Under the pieces are notes generated by a model that saw only the letters and a list, made by a program, of their open reading frames with translations, ran no database searches and was not told the DNA's origin. The translations under genes were made by a program, and so were the position numbers. 64,000 nt of DNA from Lepturacanthus savala (taxonomy: Eukaryota > Chordata > Actinopteri > Scombriformes > Trichiuridae), in contig CM060466.1 in the NCBI GenBank assembly GCA_030544235.1, forward strand, positions 5,911,092 through 5,975,091, read 5' to 3'. Numbering within the stretch: the stretch's first letter is position 1; every line of letters starts with the position of its first letter. Positions 20,501 to 26,973 of the stretch are shown here, one piece after another.

Positions 20501-21867
20501 ATGTTAATAATTCAAAATAGGATGTTTAATGTAACGGTTTTACTTTTTGATTAAAAAACCTCATCAGACGGGGTCGGTGGTTCTGGTTTCTGTGAGTTTA
20601 AGGGTTCCTGACCCTATGAATATAAAGGTTTAGACCTGTTGAGGTGCTGGCTGCGTCCCTCGGGGCTCATGTGATTCAGGTCTCTGTGACAGATCTGACA
20701 GAAGAAGAGGCCCCGGTCCTCCAGGTCCAGGATCTGGGCCTCCGCCGCCTCCCGGTCCAGCTCCTGTTGCAGCCGCAGGGCCAAAGCCTCGTCGCTGTCC
20801 GGGACCAGGTCCAGACCGAGACCTGGACTGGAAGATTCTAGAGGATGCGAGAAGAAGGAAGATGTTTGACCTGGGAGAATCTTTACACTGCAAAAACAGG
20901 TGAAATATCTTGTTTCTGGTACAATTAGACTAACATTTTCTGAAAAAACAAGATTAAATTGATTAAAATCAAGGAAAAACTTGAAATAATCTAAATTATC
21001 TTCCATTAGAATAAGATGATTCTACTTAATATTTGACTAATTGTCAATTCATTTCACAAAATAAGGTTAAATTGATTGAATTTTTTATCTTAACTTGTAT
21101 TTTCATCTCATATTTTGGAACAAAAATCACATAATTCTGACTTTTTATCTCACAGAAATAAACTTGAAATAAGTTTTGCTTCAAGATAATTCTACTCAAT
21201 ATTTGACTAGTTGTAATAAATATATAATAATATTTTCCACTGTTAAGATTTCATTTTTTGCTGTGCACTGATCAATATTCATTCTTTTAAAACAGCAGGT
21301 TTAAAAAGCAAACTTCTCTCCTGCCTTACGACCAATTATAAAAACCAAAACTAAATATTTTATCTGTTGAAGACTGAAAAATTCATCATTCAAATTGCAT
21401 CATGTTGAAAAATCAGTGAAGAATTCAACTCATTATCACACAAAAACCTCACAAGTGGCTTCACCTTGTGTTTCTGCTGGTGGAGGATCAGGATCTCCGT
21501 GGTCCTGGTGCAGCATCTTCTGAGGACCGGCTCTCCTGAACTGCTGCATCCTGTGGACCACTTTGTCCTTGGCTCCAAAACCTCTCTCGGCTCCCGGCCC
21601 AGGTGATCCAGAACCTCCTGGATCATTCCGGACTCCTCCGGGCCGCCCCGCTTCACCACCAACGGGCTGCGTGCCGTTAACCGCTGCAGCACATCGGGAC
21701 CCAGAGCCTCCATGTGTCCTGTTCTTCCTCCTCTTGTCTCCGTCTCCTGGCTGAGTCGAGGGCTGACGCTCCGCCCTCCTCGGCTGTTTGGGCTCAGTCG
21801 GTTTCTTGTGGACTCGTTTCAGCGGCTTAAAGCAGAGGTCCACGAAATCCTGGTCCGAGTCGTCCAT
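7979..21867 (-). CDS. slx4: slx4 (BTBD12), structure-specific endonuclease scaffold subunit; complete, 14 coding exons
   Basis: SLX4 is the nuclear scaffold that binds SLX1, XPF-ERCC1 and MUS81-EME1 for Holliday-junction and interstrand-crosslink repair (Fanconi complementation group P in humans). The 14 exons total 4791 nt with consistent phases, giving 1596 residues; human SLX4 has 1834. The start at 21867 (MDDSDQDFVDLC) matches the human MMDESDEDF region and has an in-frame TAA upstream. Domains by approximate residue: UBZ4-1 181-203 (CQIC...HLNRC), proline run, UBZ4-2 230-250 (CPIC...HLKRC), XPF-binding region inferred about 380-550, BTB 615-725 (LSDVQLQVDGGDVYFAH), acidic MEEIYEFAATQRK motif, SWLVPSTPL, SAP-like segment 1360-1397 (FGVRPLPKRQMILKLKEI), and SLX1-binding C-terminus (KLVDFLDSQCITFTTA). 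No break is seen; an apparent frame change is explained by a 64-nt intron. Confidence 0.97.
8503..8672 (+). repeat. inverted-repeat MITE family, truncated copy
   Basis: It shares actcacaataa, gtggatttcatacattt and the interior aggaaaagcact-type motifs with the fuller copy at 63184-63381. The right terminal repeat is not recognisable. Confidence 0.6.
8701..9331. repeat. 16-bp AT-rich tandem repeat array
   Basis: About 630 bp of a 16-bp unit, atttatattaccgtat, with ACCGT/ACTGT/ACAGT/AGCGT variants and some 18-bp units that carry an extra AT. Variants occur in runs, as expected from recent local expansion. Confidence 0.95.
9698..9993. mobile_element. Tc1-like non-autonomous element with long inverted ends
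   Basis: The arms at about 9719-9783 and 9932-9993 are inverted copies of each other over about 60 bp (ttttcatgactatttccatt ... and its complement). The left end begins cagtacaggacaaaagt. The sequence matches the remembered ends of a Tc1-like transposon widespread in fish; the transposase is absent. Confidence 0.8.
10085..10381 (-). CDS. slx4: slx4 coding exon 13 (SAP-like segment)
   Basis: Acceptor ctcgcccag, donor GAGAG|gtgttt. It encodes RFGVRPLPKRQMILKLKEI, nearly identical to human SLX4. In SLX4 this region is associated with MUS81 binding. Confidence 0.95.
10382..11375 (-). other. slx4: slx4 intron 12
   Basis: The intron is 1.0 kb and AT-rich. It contains one MITE-like copy at 11076-11283 and nothing else recognised. 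Confidence 0.65.
11076..11283 (+). repeat. MITE-like dispersed element, 3'-truncated copy
   Basis: It begins gagctgcagctaaagattat and contains ccagaccaacagtcc and aaagatcatcagtttact, as in the copy at 5363-5667, then loses similarity. Confidence 0.6.
11376..11478 (-). CDS. slx4: slx4 coding exon 12
   Basis: Acceptor gtctcag|CAG (tandem NAGNAG), donor AACAG|gtcagt. It encodes KKKRRSLVPITPMPHFSDLD and LKTKLN, the conserved run into the SAP-like domain. Confidence 0.9.
11479..12315 (-). other. slx4: slx4 intron 11 containing repeat R1 copy 1
   Basis: The intron is 0.8 kb. The main content is repeat R1 at 11970-12170. The remainder is AT-rich and unremarkable. Confidence 0.65.
11970..12170 (+). 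repeat. unclassified dispersed repeat R1, copy 1
   Basis: It reads accaagtttctctggttaat ... actagagctctag ... and is about 95% identical by eye over the first 150 bp to 49889-50105 in a crebbp intron, same orientation. It holds the palindromes ggttaattaacc and ctagagctctag. I do not recognise the family. Confidence 0.75.
12316..13083 (-). CDS. slx4: slx4 coding exon 11
   Basis: The start is defined by the 64-nt intron; donor CCAG|gtcagt. It encodes a serine-rich region, PPIAFNDSWGFD, NSLLDSKIWDSW (compare human NSALWDVWD) and a long glutamate run. Confidence 0.9.
13084..13147 (-). other. slx4: 64-nt intron within slx4
   Basis: The sense strand reads AAAG|gtgacg ... gctttcccgtccaacag|TTC with a strong pyrimidine tract. 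Removing it joins two long open frames exactly in phase and gives FPKVQPETRRTGSA across the junction. It is close to the lower size limit of vertebrate introns. Confidence 0.8.
13148..14289 (-). CDS. slx4: slx4 coding exon 10 (end of BTB and acidic region)
   Basis: Acceptor tttttgttag; donor AAAG|gtgacg at 13147. It encodes FDLQELQQLCELH, several long glutamate runs from (CTC)n tracts, MEEIYEFAATQRK, a serine/proline-rich stretch, an acidic LIVLSDSSEDVDVDVD motif resembling SUMO-interacting sequences, and EVSWLVPSTPL. At 1142 nt it is the largest exon. Confidence 0.92.
14290..14858 (-). other. slx4: slx4 intron 9 with (TG)n
   Basis: A short intron whose only notable content is a (TG)n microsatellite at about 14539-14569. 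Confidence 0.7.
14539..14569. repeat. (TG)n microsatellite
   Basis: About 15 uninterrupted TG dinucleotides. Confidence 0.95.
14859..15028 (-). CDS. slx4: slx4 coding exon 9 (BTB middle)
   Basis: Acceptor cactctcag, donor CCAG|gtcagt. It encodes ARRVLMSDVPGQAVLVLLQ, YLYTARYSAP and LELASR, continuing the BTB fold. Confidence 0.92.
15029..15509 (-). other. slx4: slx4 intron 8
   Basis: AT-rich intron of 481 nt; nothing recognised. Confidence 0.6.
15510..15656 (-). CDS. slx4: slx4 coding exon 8 (BTB start)
   Basis: Acceptor gatgtgcag, donor ATG|gtacaa. It encodes SSMVNNPQLSDVQLQVDG and HSFMVYARCPLLAEM, the beginning of the BTB dimerisation domain. Confidence 0.92.
15756..15907 (-). CDS. slx4: slx4 coding exon 7
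   Basis: Acceptor tttccacag; the donor chosen is TCA|gtacga. It encodes an acidic linker, LSGFVPEEAAEEQDDLC. The donor is the least certain in the gene, but phase 0 fits the next exon and the resulting intron is 99 nt. Confidence 0.75.
15908..16453 (-). other. slx4: slx4 intron 6
   Basis: AT-rich intron of 546 nt; nothing recognised. Confidence 0.6.
16454..16667 (-). CDS. slx4: slx4 coding exon 6
   Basis: Acceptor tacttctag, donor CAG|gttaaa. It encodes QALRDLMELAEDGMTLTQ, a conserved helix upstream of the BTB domain. Confidence 0.9.
16668..17888 (-). other. slx4: slx4 intron 5 containing a SINE
   Basis: The intron is 1.2 kb and holds the SINE at 17335-17693. A (CT)n tract at about 17872-17888 abuts the splice donor. 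Confidence 0.75.
17335..17693 (+). mobile_element. tRNA-derived SINE-like element, plus-strand copy
   Basis: It starts gggcgacacggtggtgcagg, with a tRNA-like head (tggtgcaggggttagcgctg and B-box-like ggttcaagacc), and ends in ccctaatgaggaataagc plus a short A-rich tail. A perfect 11-bp target-site duplication, actgtatttgc, flanks it at 17324-17334 and 17694-17704. It is closely similar to 6579-6935. Confidence 0.9.
17889..18184 (-). CDS. slx4: slx4 coding exon 5
   Basis: Acceptor tcggagcag, donor CCG|gtgagag. It encodes PPPLLLVQD and SLWQKTALLS, in the region where human SLX4 binds XPF. The donor runs directly into a (GA)n tract on the sense strand. Confidence 0.9.
18185..19098 (-). other. 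slx4: slx4 intron 4 with two repeat fragments
   Basis: It begins with a ggttctgaaactttttcaca-type repeat at about 18288-18600. It also holds a fish repeat recognisable from tttatttctatagcacattt and caaagtgcttcacataaaac at about 18640-18770. No exon is seen. Confidence 0.6.
18640..18770 (+). repeat. dispersed fish repeat with tatagcacatt / gtgcttcacataaa motif
   Basis: This motif pair is very common in teleost genomes, probably a retroposon tail. A reverse-oriented relative is at about 45945-46070. Confidence 0.6.
19099..19301 (-). CDS. slx4: slx4 coding exon 4
   Basis: Acceptor tctcgttcag, donor GCAG|gtacgg. It encodes a basic stretch with KKPRKKTEPLDEDTMVAMAL; the DTMVAMALSSSL block resembles the conserved segment after UBZ4-2 in other SLX4 proteins. 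Confidence 0.9.
19302..20020 (-). other. slx4: slx4 intron 3
   Basis: The intron is 0.7 kb. Its downstream half (about 19430-19797) looks like a reverse copy of the gtggttctcaaac repeat family, ending gtgagtttgagaagcacc. Confidence 0.55.
20021..20347 (-). CDS. slx4: slx4 coding exon 3 (UBZ4-2 and QKEER repeats)
   Basis: Acceptor atcctcag, donor CT|gtgagt. It holds an 11-proline run, the second UBZ4 finger (CPICGKKFKSQKSRSTHLKRC spans 230-250), a helix, and seven 5-residue repeats: three QKEER then four QEEER, encoded by a 15-bp tandem array. Confidence 0.93.
20044..20155. repeat. 15-bp coding minisatellite in slx4 coding exon 3
   Basis: Seven tandem units of ctcctcctcctgtct or its ctcctccttctgtct variant encode the QEEER/QKEER repeats. 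A separate (AGG)11 run at about 20281-20313 encodes the proline run. Confidence 0.95.
20636..20837 (-). CDS. slx4: slx4 coding exon 2 (UBZ4-1)
   Basis: Acceptor cctctag, donor AACAG|gt. It encodes a helix followed by the first UBZ4 finger, FFCQICHRDLNHMSPEG; the last cysteine falls in the next exon. UBZ4 fingers bind ubiquitin and recruit SLX4 to crosslinks. Confidence 0.92.
20838..21464 (-). other. slx4: slx4 intron 1 (between the first two coding exons)
   Basis: AT-rich intron of 627 nt; nothing recognised. Confidence 0.6.
21465..21867 (-). CDS. slx4: slx4 coding exon 1
   Basis: Residues 1-134 from the ATG at 21867-21865; the exon extends 5' to 21930 as UTR. Donor CAAG|gtgaag. It is basic and low in complexity apart from the conserved DSDQDFVDLC start. 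Confidence 0.92.
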
Positions 21868-21930
21868 GACGACGACGACGACGAGCCTCCTCTCACTTTA
21901 AGAGCATGTCCCCTGTTGACAGAGATTAAG
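21868..21930 (-). other. slx4: slx4 5' UTR part of the first coding exon
   Basis: The acceptor at 21931 has a good tract (tcctttcctgctcctttgcag). The 63-nt leader contains an in-frame TAA before the ATG and a (GTC)5 run immediately upstream of it. Confidence 0.7.
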
Positions 21931-23155
21931 CTGCAAAGGAGCAGGAAAGGAGCAGTGAGTGTCTGCGGTTTGTTTCAGGGACTTCGTCTAAATGCTTAAA
22001 CTTAATGGAGACGAACTGGTTTCGTCTTCAAGGTGCATTCAAATGCATCATTTAAAGGGATAGTTTGGTATTTTTTACATGAATCTGTATAGCATCCCTA
22101 TCATCAGTGTCATACACTCACACTGACCTCTGACCTAAAGGTTCTCCAGCTGCTGTTCCCAGAGTCCTGCCCTTTGTTTTCTCATTCACAGAACATACTA
22201 CATATATTACATATATAACATACTACAAGAACCAGCCCGTATATAATTCTCTTATTCATTTTATTTTTAATCCTACTCTTATTTTTATTCTATTTAACCC
22301 ATAAGAACCCGGACCTATTTCTCCTTTAAGGACAATTCTCAGTGATATTAAACAGATCAAATATCACATTTCTGAAACATTTCTTGGAATACTAACTCCC
22401 AGTATCATAGATTTGTGATGTTCTATATGTTTATGGTAAATGTATTCCTCATTTGAATAAATCAGCTTGGCAGTTTTTGCTGTTTTTGTGCTTAATATCA
22501 CATATTTAGTCTTTTTATTTGCATATATCACAGTTATAACTTTGCTAGTTATACATTTTTCTTGGTTTTCCATGACTATTTTAAGGTTAATAAGTCTGAT
22601 GTGACACTTGTTTTACATCAATTTAATTAAGAATTGTGGTGGGAACAGGTTAAATGTGATATAGGACACTTTATTTGGGGCCTTCATCAGTTTAAGTTGA
22701 AGATAAAGCTGGAAATGAGGAATTATTCACATTTAACATTTAAAGGGGCAGTGACACCAGAGTTCTTATGGGTTAAATCACATAAACTACTGTACCACCT
22801 CATTCTCCACATCCACAATTAATCAATATATTTCTGTTATTCTAATTAATGTCATCCTCCTCGTTAAAGTTATTTTTTATGGACTTTTTCCTTGTTCATA
22901 TGAGGCTTTACTGTTGCTGTTTAACTGTAAAACTCATTGAGGTGAATCTTTGTTTTGTGATTTTAGGCTATAAAAATTAAATTGACTTGACTCCAGGAGC
23001 TCACTATTAAATATAAACTAGTTTTCTCAATGTCTAACGTTATATAATAATATTTAAACCTCAGAAAGACTTTAATAGCTGGGTTGTTGCTGTTAAAAAC
23101 TAAACATTACTGGGCAGAAAGCTGTTAGCTCGTCATGCTAACGCGTTATTCTCAC
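21931..23155 (-). other. slx4: slx4 5' UTR intron
   Basis: The intron is 1.2 kb and AT-rich. A stretch near 22900-22992 ending gctataaaaattaaattgac resembles the 3' tail of a fish LINE. Nothing coding is seen. Confidence 0.5.
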
Positions 23156-23335
23156 CCGGGTTTGATGGATTTCATCTCCATCTTTCACCATTTCCGCTTC
23201 GTCGCTTGGAAAATCATCTTAACATCTTCTGGTTCTGTTAAACCGTGGATACGTTTTAATTAATGAGTCCATAAAGCGGCGGGGAGGTTTGTTTTCATTT
23301 CAAAATGGCTCACATTCAGCCGCTTCGTTTTATAC
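23156..23335 (-). other. slx4: slx4 noncoding first exon with upstream ATGs
   Basis: Donor CCCGG|gtgaga at 23155. The 5' limit is unknown; promoter motifs suggest a start near 23335. The sense strand contains several ATGs: 23272, 23217, 23191 and 23181. This gives one noncoding and 14 coding exons, in line with 15 exons in human SLX4. Confidence 0.65.
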
Positions 23336-23360
23336 TTCCGGTCACGTGACGTGACGTAAA
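23301..23360 (-). promoter_or_regulatory. slx4: slx4 core promoter motifs
   Basis: The cluster contains AAAATGGC (YY1-like) at about 23302-23309, CTTCCGG (ETS-like) at 23335-23341, CACGTG E-box at 23343-23348 and TGACGTAA (CRE-like) at 23352-23359. It looks like a TATA-less housekeeping promoter. Function is inferred from motifs only. Confidence 0.55.
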
Positions 23361-25572
23361 GCCGTCGCGCTGATGTGAATCAGCACCAAAACAAAAAAAA
23401 AATGTAGATTTGGATGTTTTTGTGTAATGTGCTTCGTCTAATATGATATTTTTTTAAACTAACATATAATAAAATTAATATTTTATTAATCTAACTATTA
23501 TTATTGCAAAATATTATATTCATAAAAGTAAATTTAGCAAAATAAATCTGTTTTTAATATTTTTTTAAAGAACTGGAATTATATTTCAGTCCATTTCAAT
23601 TTAAAAAAGCTCTCAAAACTATGAAACCAATGTGTTTAATTCCATTTGACTCTCATTTTCTACCTGTAACACTTTGGTATTTTTATTTATTTAATTTTTT
23701 ATTCATTTATTTTTTATTTCTTACTCATTTTTTCATTTATTACTGATGTAATTAGTTCATATTTCACCTGCACTGTTAATGTGTATGGTATGTGAATTAT
23801 AAATAAAGATTATTGACAAAAAATGTATACTTGTGTATACAGCTGCCTTTATTTATTTATTTTACTTAATGCATTCATTTATTTATTGAATTTATTATTA
23901 TTATTATTATTATTATTAATTTGTTTGGCCTTAATTCTTCTATTTCATATTGTCAAAAGACTTTACCATAATAAAACACACAATCTTTAATATTTATATA
24001 GTTTGTATAAGCCTTTATAGACTATATTTATGTATAAAATAATATATTTAACACTAATTAACTGTGGATTTTTAGCATTTGTCATTATAACACAAGAAAC
24101 TTAATTTATTGTAAATAACTACAAAATAAAAAAGAGGACTACGAGTCAATATCTTATATGTAATTCATGTTTACTCTGAGAAATTAGTTTATTTTAAGAC
24201 AGAAACTGCTAAAAAGATCTTGGAGCAGTGGCTCAAACCCTCACAACAAACACAGAATGAGGGAGGATCTAAAAAAATCATCTTGTTTAGAATCAGAATG
24301 ATCCAAAAAGCCGTAACGTCCATTAAAACACCACATTTGTTATTTAAACCACTTCAGCCCGTCGCTTATTGTCTGATTTTCCTGCGTTGACAGTGATTTT
24401 CACTGTTTACACACTCGTTCTTTCATCACGACCAACTGTAAACGTGTTGATCACATGAGACGCCGCACGCTGAAATACACTCAATCAACTTAATCCTGCA
24501 CTTACAAGTGCTGGGATAACAGCTAATGATATAAATTAATTAGAGTTTATTGTGTTTGAATCAATAAGATTTGCCTTTTATTGATGGAAGCGGATGAACC
24601 ATCAAATAAAGCTGTGATTAGACGTTTCCACTAGATGTTAATGAATAGATATTATTAATAAATATATAGTTGTGAGAACCACTTTTCTTTATAGAATAGA
24701 ATATTCTCACAATTAAACCCCCCCCCTCCTCTGCCAAAAAAAACCTTTAATTTACAAACTAATAATACACAAAATATTCTCTAACAATATAAATCAAGTG
24801 CTGATTGGCACCATTTTACATATTTAAGGTTTCATTTTTTAGATAAAATAGCTTCTAAACATGAAATTCAGTGAAAGGGATAATTAATCCCTTATACATC
24901 TAATTACATCTGCTAGAAATAGAATTATTTATCAATTAACTCCTGTTCATAACCAAATATTCAATTGGTTTCATATTTCTAATAAGGTAAATGCCAGTAT
25001 TTGTGATATTATGGCAATTTTTGGTTAAAAAAAGTGTTTTTTCACTGCATATTGAATTTGGTTGAGTGGATTATTTCAGTCTTGGATTAGAAAACACTGA
25101 CTTTGATGGATTTTTGTTTTCTTTCTTTGCAATGTGAGCTTTTAATATAAATAAATGACGCTGGTCTGTTCCAAACGACACGTTTTAAACACTGTAGAAA
25201 TAATATATGTTTAGGTTTTTTTCCCCATAAATCCTTCAATCCACTTCAGTCCTGTTTTTAAAACTACCAACGTTCGTTTTGAAGGATTTTTAATGCTATA
25301 TTATTACTATTTATGCAATTTTATGCAAAACATGACTATATTTATGCCTACATCAAAAAGCTTCCAAAACCAACTTCAATTTGAATTTGCAGACTTTTAG
25401 AGACAGCCTATTAAGCGGTAATCTAAGTACAAATCCCTGAATAAATGAGATTTCATGAAGGATTCGTGCAGCTTCGATCTCTCATCCACCCACAAACAAG
25501 ACCAACACAAACCAACAGGAGTGATGCATCAATATTTAACAACAGAGTCCTGGGATTCTTCTGTTGCACACA
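23361..25572. other. AT-rich intergenic DNA between slx4 and crebbp
   Basis: This 2.2-kb stretch is very AT-rich, with an (ATT)n run at about 23888-23922. I see no exon of DNASE1 or TRAP1, the genes that lie between SLX4 and CREBBP in mammals, nor any RNA gene. Confidence 0.65.
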
Positions 25573-26973
25573 GTTTATTTAACAATATGGTATATAAGTA
25601 AGAAATGAGTCTTTTACCAGTTTATACAGTGATTTCTTTCTCTCTTCCTTATATTTATAGTATTTTGCTTAATAACTTGATTTACAATAGGAGAAAAAAG
25701 GTAAATCCCCCCTAATTCAAGTTTTTGTGAGAGAGGAATGAGCATTGATAGCGTTTCGTTTCCTCGGGGTTGAATCTCCAACGCGCCGCCTCATCTCTAG
25801 ATCTCACACACACACACACACGGCTTTAGTGTAGAATTTAGAGGACGGGGCGTCATCTGAGATGCGGCCCAATCGGTGATCATTCCACCTCAGCTTAGGG
25901 GGCTGGTCTCTTTCTCACGCTCTCTTTACACTTTACATTTGTATGACAAAAAAAAAAAAAAAAGAAAAAAGAAAAAAAAAGTATGACAAATTCTTTTCGT
26001 TTTTTTTAATGTCAAAGCAACAATTTTCTACACCTGCAAGACAGATTTTTTTTTTTTTTTCCGAGTTCCAGGCCACTGAGATGTAGGCTGCAGTCCGTGT
26101 GTTTCTTTTTTTAGTGACTGTGAGGGTTTGTGTCAGTGTCTTCATGTGCGCCTGCATACATGCCTGTGTATACACAACCTGCCGCAGTCCGTTTCCTATT
26201 CTTTTTTTTTTTTTTTTTTTTTAATACAACTGAGTGCTCTTCATACACGCAAAGAGGAAGGGGAGCGGGCTCTGTCCCTGAACGCATCGTCTTGGAGTAA
26301 TGGTACAACATATGATTACAATTGCCAGGAATGACAGCTTAAGAGAACAGAAACCTGGCCCGATTTTCCCCAGACAAATTATTTTACAGTTTTCAACACA
26401 AAAAAAAAAAAAATGCTTTAAGTTTTTTTTTTTTTTTTGTCGTTTTTCTTTTTTCCAAAGGTACAAAATAAAAAGATATGAATAATATAATGCAATTGTA
26501 CATTTTCTTTAAAAAAACAAAAACAAAACAAAAAGAAAAGGCATGAAACCATACCAAAAACGAAAACCAAAAATAAATTGAGTATTGAACACATTTGGTC
26601 TCAACCAAAAAATATATATTCTTTGTGATTTTTAAATTTCATTTAAGAAGCAACTTGCAAATCCCTCAACATCTTTAAGGAAGAAAACACCCATTTACTC
26701 GGGTTAGGAAACATTTACATTCCCCACAAGTGTTGACTTTTTTTTTTTTCCTCTTTTTTTTTCTCCCCGTGACCAATTTTGTTTTCTTTTTACAACAGTT
26801 GAAACTTTTTACATGTCAGTACAAAATAACGTTTTCAACCTTAGAAAGAACAAACAAAGCCCTCTAATGGGATAAAGAGTCTGAGAGGCGGGGGGGGAGT
26901 TGGGGGAGGAAGGGTCCCTGGGAGCGAGATTCATCAAGTTTTTTTTTTTATTTCATAGTTCCCAGCAGAGATG
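25573..26973 (-). other. crebbp: crebbp 3' untranslated region
   Basis: TTTATT at 25574-25579 (AATAAA in the sense direction) is the likely poly(A) signal, giving a 1.4-kb 3' UTR. The region is rich in A and T homopolymers (about 25950, 26050, 26205, 26400, 26740) and has a (CA)n run near 25808. The end position is inferred. Confidence 0.6.
25574..25579 (-). terminator. crebbp: crebbp candidate poly(A) signal
   Basis: AATAAA on the minus strand, followed in the sense direction by T/G-rich sequence (cagaagaatcccaggactctg then AT-rich). Other AATAAA words occur in the 3' UTR, so alternative ends are possible. Confidence 0.5.

Noticed and set aside
20630..20893. Alternative acceptor (tttttgcag at about 20888) for slx4 coding exon 2
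   Set aside because: It is a good acceptor by sequence but puts the UBZ4 frame out of phase with exon 1; cctctag at 20838 fits the phase.
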